DNA of 64,000 bases from Actinophytocola sp049647105 (GTDB lineage: Bacteria; Actinomycetota; Actinomycetes; Mycobacteriales; Pseudonocardiaceae), in assembly GCF_049647105.1 (NCBI RefSeq), contig NZ_JBARWZ010000151.1, positions 1 through 64,000 on the forward strand. Reading direction: 5' to 3'. Shown one piece after another: positions 52,356 to 60,419 of this stretch (position 1 is the first letter of the stretch; each line of letters opens with the position of its first letter). The notes beneath the pieces were generated by a model. That model was not told the origin of the DNA and did not search any database. It saw only the letters and a list, made by a program, of their open reading frames with translations. A program made the translations under genes and the position numbers.

Positions 52356-53492
52356 CTAATCCCGGGGCGGCGAACCAGCCAGCTGCTCGCCGATGGTGCG
52401 CAGGCCCGACAGGTCGTGTACGTCCGACGGCATGGCGGGCACGCTGACCGATGGCACGCTCGGGTGCGCCTTGGTGAACCTGGCCAGCAGCCTGCGTTCG
52501 CGCAGCCGGACGGCCACCCGGTCCGCGTGCAGGCGGAGCACCGCGGCCGCGAGCGGCGACTCGCCCTTCGCGTCGAGCCCGTCGGCGGCCGCGATCGCCT
52601 TGGCGGCGGGCAGCTGCGCCAGCACCGGGTGCGTCCGGTTGATCACGAGCCCGGCGAGCGGCATCGACTCGGACGCCAGCCGCTCCACGAAGTAGCTCGC
52701 CTCCCGCAGCGCGTCCGGCTCCGGCGAGGCCACCACCACGAACGACGTGCCCGACGAGCGCAGCAGCTCGTAGGTCTTGCGGGCCCGCTGCTTGAAACCA
52801 CCGAACATGGAGTCGAAGGCCTGCACGAACGCCGACGCGTCGGCCAGCAGCTGCCCGCCCACGATGGTCGACACGGCCTTCGCGAACAGCATCACCCCGG
52901 CGCCGACGACCTTGCGGATGCCCCAGCCGCCACCGCGGGCGGGCCCGGACAGCAGGCGGATCATCCGGCCGTCCAGCGCGGAGGACATGCGCTGCGGCGC
53001 GTCGAGGAAGTCCAGCGCTGACCGGCTCGGCGGGGTGTCGACGATGATCAGGTCCCATCGGCCCTCGTTCGCGAGCTGGCCCAGCTTCTCCATCGCCATG
53101 TACTCCTGCGTGCCGGAGAACGACGTGGAGATCGTCTTGTAGAACGGGTTGGCGAGCACCTCCTGCGCCCGCTTCTCACCCGCGTGCCCCAGCACCATGT
53201 CGTCGAAGGTGCGGCGCATGTCGAGCATCATCGCCGAGAGCTGGCCGGACGGCTCGAACCCGTCGACCTCCACCTCTCTCGGGGTGTTGCCCAGCTCGCG
53301 CAGCCCGAGCGCCTGCGCGAGGCGTCGCGCCGGGTCGATGGTCAGCACCACGGTCTTGCGGCCGCGTTCCGCGGCACGCACCGCGATGGCCGCGGCCGTG
53401 GTGGTCTTGCCGACGCCACCGGAGCCGCAGCAGACGATCACCTGGATGTCAGGGTTGTCGATCAGCGAGTCGACGTCGAGCCGCTCGGTCAT
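52356..53492 (-). CDS. ArsA/Get3-like ATPase, BagB type
   Basis: 378 aa deviant Walker A ATPase: CCGSGGVGKTTTAAAIAVRAAERG (about residues 18-41, split from a longer run), DPARRLAQALG, the WDLIIVDTPPSRSALDFLDAP switch II segment, and NRTHPV. No cysteine triplet for arsenite binding, so not an arsenite pump. It is the orthologue type of Rv3680 (BagB), which forms a complex with BagA. ATG at 53492 overlaps the preceding gene (ATGA); the much longer open frame upstream is a shadow of that gene. Confidence 0.88.
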   Translation of the reverse strand: MTERLDVDSLIDNPDIQVIVCCGSGGVGKTTTAAAIAVRAAERGRKTVVLTIDPARRLAQALGLRELGNTPREVEVDGFEPSGQLSAMMLDMRRTFDDMVLGHAGEKRAQEVLANPFYKTISTSFSGTQEYMAMEKLGQLANEGRWDLIIVDTPPSRSALDFLDAPQRMSSALDGRMIRLLSGPARGGGWGIRKVVGAGVMLFAKAVSTIVGGQLLADASAFVQAFDSMFGGFKQRARKTYELLRSSGTSFVVVASPEPDALREASYFVERLASESMPLAGLVINRTHPVLAQLPAAKAIAAADGLDAKGESPLAAAVLRLHADRVAVRLRERRLLARFTKAHPSVPSVSVPAMPSDVHDLSGLRTIGEQLAGSPPRD

Positions 53493-54493
53493 CGCACCCC
53501 CTGCTCGACCATGGTCTCGGCCAGCTCGTACAGCGCGGCGGTGTCGACGCCATCGTTGATGTCGGGCAGCTCGACGGCGGGCAGGTCCACCTCGGCGATC
53601 TGTTCGCGGGCGTTCTGCTCGGCCAGCACCCGGATCGCGTGCTCGACGGTCTCCCCGACCAGGCCGTCCAGGTCCTCCTCGGACAGGTCCAGCCCGGCGG
53701 AGGTGAGCCCGTTGCGGACCCGGGACGCGTCGACGCGGCCACCCGCGGCGGGTGTCACGGAACGGGTGGGCAGGCGGGGCGGGCGCACCCGGTTGAGGAA
53801 CACCACCCCCGGCCGCAGGTCCGCGCCGTCCAGCTCGGTGATCGCCTCGATGGTCTCGCGGACCGGCATCTCCTCGAGCAGCGTGACCAGGTGCACCGCG
53901 GTGTCGCCGGAGTGCAGCAGCCGGACCACACCATCGCTCTGGCCCTTGATCGGGCCGACCTTCGCCAGCTCCGCCATGGCCTTGGTGACGTCGAGGAACT
54001 TCACGATCCGGCCGGTCGGCGGCGCGTCCAGCACCACCGCGTCGTACCTGTGCCGCCCGTTCTCGTCGGTGCGGCCGACGGTCTCCTTGACCTTGCCGGT
54101 CAGCAGCACGTCCCGCAGGCCGGGCGCGAGGGTGGTGGCGAACTCGATCGCGCCCATCCTGCGCAGCGTCCGGCCCGCGAAGCCCAGGTTGTAGAACATC
54201 GCGAAGTACTCGAGCAGCGCCTCTTCCGCGTCCACGTGCAGTGCGCGGACCTCGCCGCCGCCCGGCGCGGACGCGATCCTGCGCTCCTCGTAGGGCAGCG
54301 GGTTGGTGTCGAACAGCTGGGCGATGCCCTGGCGGCCCTCGACCTCGATCAGCAGCACCCGGCGCCCGCCCGTGGCCAGCGCGAGCGCCAGCGCGGCGGC
54401 GATCGTGGTCTTGCCGGTGCCACCCTTGCCCGTGACCACGTGCAGCCGCGCCCGTGCGACCTGGTCGGTCCAACCGACAACGGGAGTGCTCAC
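53489..54493 (-). CDS. ArsA/Get3-like ATPase, BagA type
   Basis: 334 aa. Deviant Walker A VTGKGGTGKTTIAAALALALA (about residues 20-40), EVEGRQGIAQLF switch I, YDAVVLDAPPTGRIVKFLDVTKAM switch II (about residues 147-170) and a helical client-binding insert. GTG at 54493. Orthologue type of M. tuberculosis Rv3679. The pair is thought to act like a heteromeric Get3 in handling hydrophobic or envelope proteins; the function in this organism is inferred. ATGA overlap with the partner ATPase. Confidence 0.88.
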   Translation of the reverse strand: MSTPVVGWTDQVARARLHVVTGKGGTGKTTIAAALALALATGGRRVLLIEVEGRQGIAQLFDTNPLPYEERRIASAPGGGEVRALHVDAEEALLEYFAMFYNLGFAGRTLRRMGAIEFATTLAPGLRDVLLTGKVKETVGRTDENGRHRYDAVVLDAPPTGRIVKFLDVTKAMAELAKVGPIKGQSDGVVRLLHSGDTAVHLVTLLEEMPVRETIEAITELDGADLRPGVVFLNRVRPPRLPTRSVTPAAGGRVDASRVRNGLTSAGLDLSEEDLDGLVGETVEHAIRVLAEQNAREQIAEVDLPAVELPDINDGVDTAALYELAETMVEQGVR

Positions 54494-54539
54494 GTTTTCA
54501 GGGTAAGTGGACGGATACGACCAGCGCTCACGAACCGGC

Positions 54540-54791
54540 TCAACTAGCGAGCATCATCACGGTCACGGCGCCGCCGACCACGACCACGACGCCCCACGCG
54601 ATGCCGGCGGGCAGCACGAGCAGCACCAGCCCGACCAGGATCACGAGGACCACGAGCGAGATCGCCCCGGCCACCGCGACGTCGGCGCCGGTCGCGCCGC
54701 GCCGCTCGCGCACCTTCGCCATCGTGAGCAGCATCAGCACGATCCCGGCCACCGCCAGCAGTGCGCCCGCTATCAGCCGCCAACCCTCCAC
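54540..54791 (-). CDS. Small two- to three-span membrane protein
   Basis: 83 aa, hydrophobic: WRLIAGALLAVAGIVLMLLTMAKV (about residues 4-27), a short RERRGATGAD loop, then AISLVVLVILVGLVLLVLPAGIAWGVVVVVGGAVTVMMLA (split). GTG at 54791 lies 7 nt after TACGGT, suggesting a leaderless start; the frame is open further upstream but reads antisense through DUF4177. No family recognised. It is divergent from the DUF4177 gene. Confidence 0.6.
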   Translation of the reverse strand: MEGWRLIAGALLAVAGIVLMLLTMAKVRERRGATGADVAVAGAISLVVLVILVGLVLLVLPAGIAWGVVVVVGGAVTVMMLAS

Positions 54792-54831
54792 GCGGCACAC
54801 CGTACCGGGGTGGCGGCTAGAGTCGCGGACC

Positions 54832-54987
54832 ATGACCAAGTGGGAGTACGCCACGGTGCCGCTGCTGATCCACGCGACCAAGCAGATCCTCGACCAGTGG
54901 GGCGAGGACGGCTGGGAGCTCGTCACCGTCCTGCCAGGGCCGACCGGGGAACAGATGGTTGCCTATCTGAAGCGGCCCAAGTCGTGA
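54832..54987 (+). CDS. DUF4177 protein
   Basis: 51 aa. WEYATVPLLIHATKQILDQWGEDGWELVTVLP is the DUF4177 signature (WEY ... LN-LG-EGWELV). It matches the tiny conserved gene between ridA and bagA in mycobacteria (Rv3678A). ATG at 54832 follows TAGAGT by 8 nt. GTGA overlap with ridA. Role unknown. Confidence 0.85.
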   Translation: MTKWEYATVPLLIHATKQILDQWGEDGWELVTVLPGPTGEQMVAYLKRPKS

Positions 54988-55442
54988 CCTGGTCGGGCCG
55001 CCTCGGGAGCCTGGGCATCGAGCTGCCGCCGGTGCCTGCGCCCGCGGGCGCCTACGTGCCCGCGGTCCGGTCCGGCAACCTCGTGTTCACGGCGGGCCAG
55101 GTGCCGTTCGTCGACGGGAAGATCGCCGCGACCGGCAAGGTCGGCCGCGAGATCAGCCCCGAGGAGGCCAAGGCGCACGCCCGCACGTGCGCGCTGAACG
55201 CGCTGGCCGCCGTCGACCAGCTGGTCGGCATCGACAAGGTGTCGCGGGTCGTCAAGGTCGTCGGGTTCGTCGCTTCCGCGGAGGGCTTCACCGGCCAGCC
55301 CGCGGTCCTCAACGGTGCGTCCGAGCTGCTCGGCGAGGTGTTCGGGGACGCGGGGCAGCACGTCCGGTCCGCGGTCGGGGTCGCCGAGCTGCCGCTCGGC
55401 GTGCCGGTCGAGGTGGAGCTGACGGTGGAGATCGGCTTTTAG
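54984..55442 (+). CDS. ridA: RidA/YjgF-family enamine/imine deaminase
   Basis: 152 aa, high-identity RidA type of the Rv3678c group: PVPAPAGAYVPAVRSGNLVFTAGQVPFVDG (about residues 15-44, split), EAKAHARTCALNALAAVDQLVG, VVKVVGFVASAEGFTGQPAVLNGASELLGEVFGDAG, HVRSAVGVAELPLGVPVEVELTVEI. The Arg that RidA uses for imine hydrolysis corresponds to Arg in HVRSAVG. GTG at 54984 overlaps DUF4177 (GTGA). Removes reactive enamines/imines from PLP enzymes. Confidence 0.9.
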   Translation: MTWSGRLGSLGIELPPVPAPAGAYVPAVRSGNLVFTAGQVPFVDGKIAATGKVGREISPEEAKAHARTCALNALAAVDQLVGIDKVSRVVKVVGFVASAEGFTGQPAVLNGASELLGEVFGDAGQHVRSAVGVAELPLGVPVEVELTVEIGF

Positions 55443-55455
55443 GGGAGAGAGCGTC

Positions 55456-56073
55456 ATGACCGAGGTGGACGAGCGCGACGAAGCGTGTCACGAACTGCTG
55501 CTCCGGTTCGCCGGGCGGCTGCCCGACCGTCAGCTGTGGCGGCTGCGTGACTGGCTCGCGGGTGGCGCCATCGACGCGCTGGCCCGCGCGCTGCCGCTGA
55601 CGTTGCTCAGAGAACGTGTCGCGATCACAGCGCGTGAATCCATGCTGCTCAACGCGGCCCTGCTCGATGCCGGAGCGGACGCGGGACGGCTTCACGCCGT
55701 GCCCTGGGTGGACCAAATCGACGAAGTCGACTACACATTCACCACGGAGTCGCCCGATCGGGTGAATTCGGGGGACTCCGACGCAGTAGTGCTCGGGGCG
55801 GTACTCCATGGTCGCCCCGAGTTGGTCGACGTGCGTGGGAGCTGGCGACGGCACCGATCAGGGGTGGGACCGGCCACCAGGATCGTGCTCGTCACGGCAT
55901 CGACGGGCTGCGCTCGGTTGACCGGGGAGCTGCAGCGCGTGCTGCGTGCTCTTGGTACGCACGAGCCGGGCGTCGAGGTCATGCCGGAGGGCATCGACCT
56001 CCCGCCCTATCACCGTGCGGCACTGGCGGCTTCCGAGCCGCTGCTGCCCGGGGTGATCGTGCACCAGGGGTGA
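55456..56073 (+). CDS. Hypothetical protein, paralogue of the next gene
   Basis: 205 aa, no family recognised. A helical N-terminal half (CHELLLRFAGRLPDRQLWRLRDWLAGGAIDALARALPLTLLRERVAITARE, split) is followed by a charged middle part and an alpha/beta C-terminal part (TRIVLVTASTGCARLTGELQRVLRALGTHEPGVEVMPEGIDLPPYHRAALAASEPL, split). The order helices, RLP-x-LL-ARL, then GVEV-x-x-G-x-x-PPYHR is shared with the following gene (VEVLMDGVEPGDYHREAMRSA), so they are tandem paralogues. ATG at 55456 follows AGGGGAGAG. Confidence 0.6.
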   Translation: MTEVDERDEACHELLLRFAGRLPDRQLWRLRDWLAGGAIDALARALPLTLLRERVAITARESMLLNAALLDAGADAGRLHAVPWVDQIDEVDYTFTTESPDRVNSGDSDAVVLGAVLHGRPELVDVRGSWRRHRSGVGPATRIVLVTASTGCARLTGELQRVLRALGTHEPGVEVMPEGIDLPPYHRAALAASEPLLPGVIVHQG

Positions 56074-56128
56074 GCCTGCTCCCCAGCACAAGCCGTCGAT
56101 GCCGACGAGAGCTGGGAAGGAGCCGACC

Positions 56129-57748
56129 TTGACACAGGTCGCGCGGGGGGTAGGACCAGGTGGGGCGAACCGTCCAGGTATCGCGTTGCCGATCCGGATA
56201 CATGATCTGCTGCTGGCGCTCGCGGGGCGGCTCGACGACGACGCACTGGCGGACGCGCGCCAGATGGTGGCGTCCGCCGAGCTGGACCGGTCGCTCGAGT
56301 TCCTGGCCGGGTGCCTGGCGGCCGGCCGGATCGTGCTGACCCGGGATCAGCACACGGAGCTGGAGTCGCTGTTCGCCGACATGTACCTAGACCCGTCGGT
56401 CATCGACCGGGTGATGGTCACCGACCACGTCGAGGCGGGCAGACACCGGTTCGCGTTCGGTGCCGTCGACGGCCGCGACCCGGAACGGGGGGTCGCCGAC
56501 GCGGTGCGCCCGGTGCTCGGGGTGCTGCCGGACGTGCGGTCGATGTGGTGCGTGTGGCGCCTGACCCCGGCAGGACCGGCGTCCGGCGCCGTCCCACGTC
56601 TGCTGGTGCTGGTGGGCATCGGTCCCGGCGGTTTCCCGCCCGCGACCGCCTACCGCGTCGAGGAGGCGCTGCGGCGCGCCGGTATCCGAGCGTCGGTCGA
56701 GGTCCTCATGGATGGCGTCGAACCCGGCGACTACCACCGGGAGGCGATGCGGAGCGCGCGACAGGTCCCTTTTGACGGTCTCGGCTCCACCCTCCCGAGG
56801 GTGGAGCCGGCATACGAGGCACCCCGGATCGAGTCGGCACGTACCCGCGTCGAGTCGGCCAGGGTCGAGCCGCCGAGGATGTCGGCGGTGCCGGAGCCGT
56901 CGAGGATCGAGTCGTCCCGCGTCGAGCCGCCACGGCTGACGGCGGCGCCCGAGCTGCCGCGCCGCCCCGAACCGGCCCCGGAACCGCCGCGGCTGTCCGC
57001 GGTCCAGCCGGAGCCGCCGAGGGTGGCCGCCGTGCGGCCGGAGACCTCGCGCAGGGACTCGCTGGCGCACGACGTGCCGCGGATCGACTCGCCGCACGTG
57101 GAGATCCCGGTCCGCAAGGACCCGCCGTTCAGTGATCAGTCCGTGTTCACCGAGCCGCATCAGGAGGGTCCGCACGTCGACCCGCCGACGATGATGACCC
57201 CGGCGGCGGGTGGCATCGAGGCCAAGGAGCCGCCACGCGTCGATGCGGTGCGCAGCGACCCGTTCGAGCCGCCGGTGCCGCAGCCCGCGTCGCAGTTCGA
57301 GCAGGAGCGTCTTCCGGAGGACGCGCAGCCCATGCCGGTCCAGCCGCCGTCCGCGCTGCACGAGGAGGCCCGCACGAACTCCCGGCCTTCGCCGACCCCG
57401 CGCCGCCGCGCCGAGCCGCCGAAGGACGAGCAGCCGCAGGAGCCGCCGTCCCGCCCCCGGCTCGCGCCGGCGAACGGGGTCGACAAGCACTCGCAGGCGT
57501 TCGTCGACGACGTCCTCAGCACGCAGGAGCGCAACCTGCTGCGTGAGCTGCAGGACGAGCTGGCCAGGCGCGAGCAGCAGGACCCGCCGCCGCAGAGCAC
57601 CGCGTCATGGCACGTCGACAGGTCCGGCCGACACGGCAAGCCCGCCTCGGCGGCCCCGTTCGACCACCCGAACCAGACGACGGGCCCGATGATCATCAAC
57701 GGGATGCCGCCGCACTCCGACAACCGGGGTTACCCGCCGGCCAACTGA
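56129..57748 (+). CDS. Large paralogue with long PR-E-rich repeat tail
   Basis: 539 aa from TTG at 56129, preferred because GGAAGGAG lies 7 nt upstream; ATG at 56099 would add 10 residues and has no ribosome site. Residues about 1-210 are related to the previous gene (helical domain ALAGRLDDDALADARQMVASAELDRSLEFLAGCLAAGRIVL, then alpha/beta segment ending DGVEPGDYHREAMRSA). The remaining 320 residues are a low-complexity Pro/Arg/Glu/Ser tail with PRIES/PRVE(S/P)-like repeats (PRIESARTRVESARVEPPRMS ...), then a helix VDDVLSTQERNLLRELQDELARREQQ. Function unknown; likely a scaffold or surface-interacting protein of this family of actinomycetes. Confidence 0.6.
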   Translation: MTQVARGVGPGGANRPGIALPIRIHDLLLALAGRLDDDALADARQMVASAELDRSLEFLAGCLAAGRIVLTRDQHTELESLFADMYLDPSVIDRVMVTDHVEAGRHRFAFGAVDGRDPERGVADAVRPVLGVLPDVRSMWCVWRLTPAGPASGAVPRLLVLVGIGPGGFPPATAYRVEEALRRAGIRASVEVLMDGVEPGDYHREAMRSARQVPFDGLGSTLPRVEPAYEAPRIESARTRVESARVEPPRMSAVPEPSRIESSRVEPPRLTAAPELPRRPEPAPEPPRLSAVQPEPPRVAAVRPETSRRDSLAHDVPRIDSPHVEIPVRKDPPFSDQSVFTEPHQEGPHVDPPTMMTPAAGGIEAKEPPRVDAVRSDPFEPPVPQPASQFEQERLPEDAQPMPVQPPSALHEEARTNSRPSPTPRRRAEPPKDEQPQEPPSRPRLAPANGVDKHSQAFVDDVLSTQERNLLRELQDELARREQQDPPPQSTASWHVDRSGRHGKPASAAPFDHPNQTTGPMIINGMPPHSDNRGYPPAN

Positions 57749-58623
57749 TCGGTGACGCGGCCGAGCAGCCGCTGGAGGTGCAGCCCGCGCCGCACGTCCA
57801 GCGGGTGCTCGGCCGTTCCGCTCTCGACGAGACGCACGAAGTCGTCGAGCAGCACCGCGTAGCGAGCAGGCGCGTCCCCACTGGCGTCGAACGCGAGGAA
57901 CCCGCGCGGCCCGTGCACGGCGAAGTCGGTGATGGCGGGCTGCGTCGGCGTGTGCATCGACAGCGTCGCCGTGCTCACGCGCCCGTTCTCGTGGCCAAGC
58001 ATGACGTGCCAGACCCCGTGCTCGGTGAACCGCGCCTGCTCGATGTCCGCGACGGGCCCCAACGCGGCGTCGAGAAGGTCGAACACGTGCGGCCCGATGT
58101 CGGCGAGCGCCCCGCCGTCGTGGCGCCACTGTGACCGCTCGTACCTGGTCTCCAGCAGCGTGCCGGAGAACCAGCGGGCGAGCCCGCCATCCCACTCGCC
58201 GACCCGGTGCACCTCGTCGAGCCACCGCCGGGTCCCGGGGTCGTACCGGAAGGTGAGCATCATGATCGAGGTGACCCCGGCCTGCTCGACAGCGGCCGCG
58301 AGCACCTCGGCGTCACCGGCGGAAGACGCGACGGGCTTCTCGAGCACGAGGTGCTTCCCGGCCCGCGCCGCCCGCGCGGCCAACGGCGCCTGCACGGCGG
58401 GCGGCACCGCGAACGCGACCGCGTCGACGTGCCGAAGGAAGTCGTCGAAGTCGCCGAACGGCGTGGCCCCGCCGAGCGCCGCGACCTCGGCAGCCGCCTC
58501 GGGCCGCCGGGCCCACGTCGCGACCAGCTCGGTCCGCGGATGAGCCACGATCCCGGGCCCGTGCACCTTGTGCGCCCACGGCCCAGCCCCGACAAGCCCC
58601 ATCCGCAGCACGTCTTCACTCAT
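57730..58623 (-). CDS. Gfo/Idh/MocA-family oxidoreductase
   Basis: 297 aa. N-terminal Rossmann fold GLVGAGPWAHKVHGPGI (about residues 9-25), the EKP motif in HLVLEKPVASS (about residue 94), and the C-terminal substrate domain with GGALADIGPHVFDLLDAALG (His acid/base). ATG at 58623. NAD(P)-dependent dehydrogenase of a sugar or inositol-like substrate; the ligand is not readable. It overlaps the end of the convergent gene by 19 bases. Confidence 0.85.
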   Translation of the reverse strand: MSEDVLRMGLVGAGPWAHKVHGPGIVAHPRTELVATWARRPEAAAEVAALGGATPFGDFDDFLRHVDAVAFAVPPAVQAPLAARAARAGKHLVLEKPVASSAGDAEVLAAAVEQAGVTSIMMLTFRYDPGTRRWLDEVHRVGEWDGGLARWFSGTLLETRYERSQWRHDGGALADIGPHVFDLLDAALGPVADIEQARFTEHGVWHVMLGHENGRVSTATLSMHTPTQPAITDFAVHGPRGFLAFDASGDAPARYAVLLDDFVRLVESGTAEHPLDVRRGLHLQRLLGRVTDQLAGG

Positions 58624-58769
58624 GAGCCCATCCTGCCGCGCGAGCCGCCCCACCGACGCACCGGCGGCCCGCGGTGAGCCTCGGATCGGCCGCTCGTGTT
58701 GCGGGGCCGTGCGTGGCCTGCGCCTCAACATGGGCCTGCGTGGCCACATGGTCGAAGTAGGCTCCCTCT

Positions 58770-59639
58770 GTGCGTGAGCTGCCCAAGGAGTTGACCCTGC
58801 CGTCCGGGCTGGTGCCCCCGGAGCCACCCGATCCGCCGGTCACGCCCAAGGACGCGGCCACCGTGATGCTCGTGCGGGACACGGCCGCCGGCCTCGAGGT
58901 GTTCCTGCAGCGGCGGGTCCGGGGGATGGCGTTCGCCGGTGGGATGACCGTCTTTCCCGGTGGTGGCGTCGACCGGCGGGACGCCGACACCTCGATCGCC
59001 TGGCACGGGCCCGCGCCCGAGTGGTGGGCCGAGCGGTTCTTCTGCGACGTGGGGCTCGCGCGGGCACTCGTGTGCGCTGCCGTGCGTGAGACGTTCGAGG
59101 AGTCCGGGGTGCTGCTCGCCGGGCCAGACGGGCACAGCGTCGTCGCCGACGCGCGGCCGTTCGCGGGCGCGCGGGAGCAGCTCGTGAACCGGGAGCTGTC
59201 GCTCGCCGGGTTCCTCGCCGAGGCCGGGCTCGTGCTGCGGGCCGACCTGCTGCGGCCGTGGGCCAACTGGCTGACGCCAGAGCAGGAGACCCGGCGGTTC
59301 GACACGCGGTTCTTCCTCGCGCGCCTGCCAGAGGGGCAGCGCGCCGATGGCGACACCTCCGAAGCCCAGGACACGCGCTGGCAGCGCCCCGGTGACGCGC
59401 TCGACGACTGGAAAGCGGGCCGGGACGGGCTGCTGCCGCCGACCTGGACCACGCTCGCCCAGCTGGAGGAGTGCGCGACCGTCGCCAGAGCCATGGCCGT
59501 CGAACGCGAGATCACCGTGCTCATGCCCAAGGTGGCCCGCGACGGCGACACCCTGCGCGTCGTCCTGCCCGGCGACCCGCTGTACGACGACTCGCCCGCG
59601 CACCTCGACGCACGCCCAGATGACCGGATCGGCGGATGA
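58770..59639 (+). CDS. Nudix hydrolase
   Basis: 289 aa. Domain start TVMLVRDTAAGLEVFLQRRVRGMAFAGGMTVFPGG(GV) (split) and Nudix box residues in ALVCAAVRETFEESGVLLAG (R-E-x-x-E-E-x-G), with an insertion of about 40 residues before the box. GTG at 58770 is 6 nt after TAGGCT, so a leaderless mRNA is likely. ATGA overlap with the following metallo-beta-lactamase-fold gene, as in mycobacteria next to crp. Substrate unknown (CoA-type or nucleotide diphosphate). Confidence 0.85.
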   Translation: MRELPKELTLPSGLVPPEPPDPPVTPKDAATVMLVRDTAAGLEVFLQRRVRGMAFAGGMTVFPGGGVDRRDADTSIAWHGPAPEWWAERFFCDVGLARALVCAAVRETFEESGVLLAGPDGHSVVADARPFAGAREQLVNRELSLAGFLAEAGLVLRADLLRPWANWLTPEQETRRFDTRFFLARLPEGQRADGDTSEAQDTRWQRPGDALDDWKAGRDGLLPPTWTTLAQLEECATVARAMAVEREITVLMPKVARDGDTLRVVLPGDPLYDDSPAHLDARPDDRIGG

Positions 59640-60415
59640 CCGGGCACCCGGCGTACGGCGAGCTGCGGAAGGTCACCGACACCGCCGCCGTCATGCTCGA
59701 GGACAACCCGGGCGCGATGACGCTCGAGGGCACGAACACGTGGCTGCTGCGGGCCCCCGGCTCGTCGGCGTGCGTCGTGGTCGACCCCGGTTACGAGGAC
59801 GAGGCGCACCTGACCCGGGTCGCCGAGGCGGCGGGCGAGGTCGCGTTGATCCTGGTGACCCACCATCACCCGGACCACGTGCAGGGCGCACCATGGCTCG
59901 CGCGCCGCGTCGGCGCGCCGATCCGCGCGTTCGACCCGTCGCTGTGCGCGGACGCGCCCGCCCTCACCGACGACGAGGTCGTCGACGCCGCCGGGCTGTC
60001 GATCCGCGTGCAGCACACCCCCGGCCACACCGACGACTCGGTGTGCCTGGCCGTCGAGGGCGCGCTGCTCACCGGTGATTCGGTGCTCGGCCGCGGGACG
60101 ACGGTGATCTCCAACCTCGGCGCGTACATGGGCTCGCTCCGCCGCCTGCTGGCGGTGCCGCCCGGCACCGTCGCGCTGCCGGGCCACGGCCCGGAGCTGC
60201 CGGACGTCGCCACGACCGCGCGCGAGTACCTCGGTCACCGCGAGTCGCGGCTCGACCAGGTGCGCGAGGCACTGCGCGAACTCGGCCCCGGTGCCACCGC
60301 CCGCCAGGTCGTCGAACACGTCTACCGCGACGTGGACGAGTCGCTGTGGGGCCCGGCCGAGTGGTCGGTCCGGGCCCAGCTCGACTACCTCTTCACCACC
60401 GACGAGCGGTTCTGA
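59636..60415 (+). CDS. Metallo-beta-lactamase-fold hydrolase (Rv3677c type)
   Basis: 259 aa. Zinc motif THHHPDHVQGAPWLARRVG (HXHXDH, about residues 76-94), HTPGHTDDS, the Asp in LLTGDSVLG, and LPGHGPE near the end, with a C-terminal helical domain (ALRELGPGATARQVVEHVYRDV) as in LACTB2-like nucleases/hydrolases. Orthologous in position to Rv3677c (near crp). It starts inside the Nudix stop (ATGA). Confidence 0.88.
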   Translation: MTGHPAYGELRKVTDTAAVMLEDNPGAMTLEGTNTWLLRAPGSSACVVVDPGYEDEAHLTRVAEAAGEVALILVTHHHPDHVQGAPWLARRVGAPIRAFDPSLCADAPALTDDEVVDAAGLSIRVQHTPGHTDDSVCLAVEGALLTGDSVLGRGTTVISNLGAYMGSLRRLLAVPPGTVALPGHGPELPDVATTAREYLGHRESRLDQVREALRELGPGATARQVVEHVYRDVDESLWGPAEWSVRAQLDYLFTTDERF

Positions 60416-60419
60416 CCGT

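Noticed and set aside
52356..54473. Single 705-aa frame covering both Get3/ArsA-like ATPases
   Set aside because: Its first half is the out-of-frame shadow of the BagA-type gene; the real BagB-type start is ATG at 53492 with ATGA coupling, so this is not a fusion.
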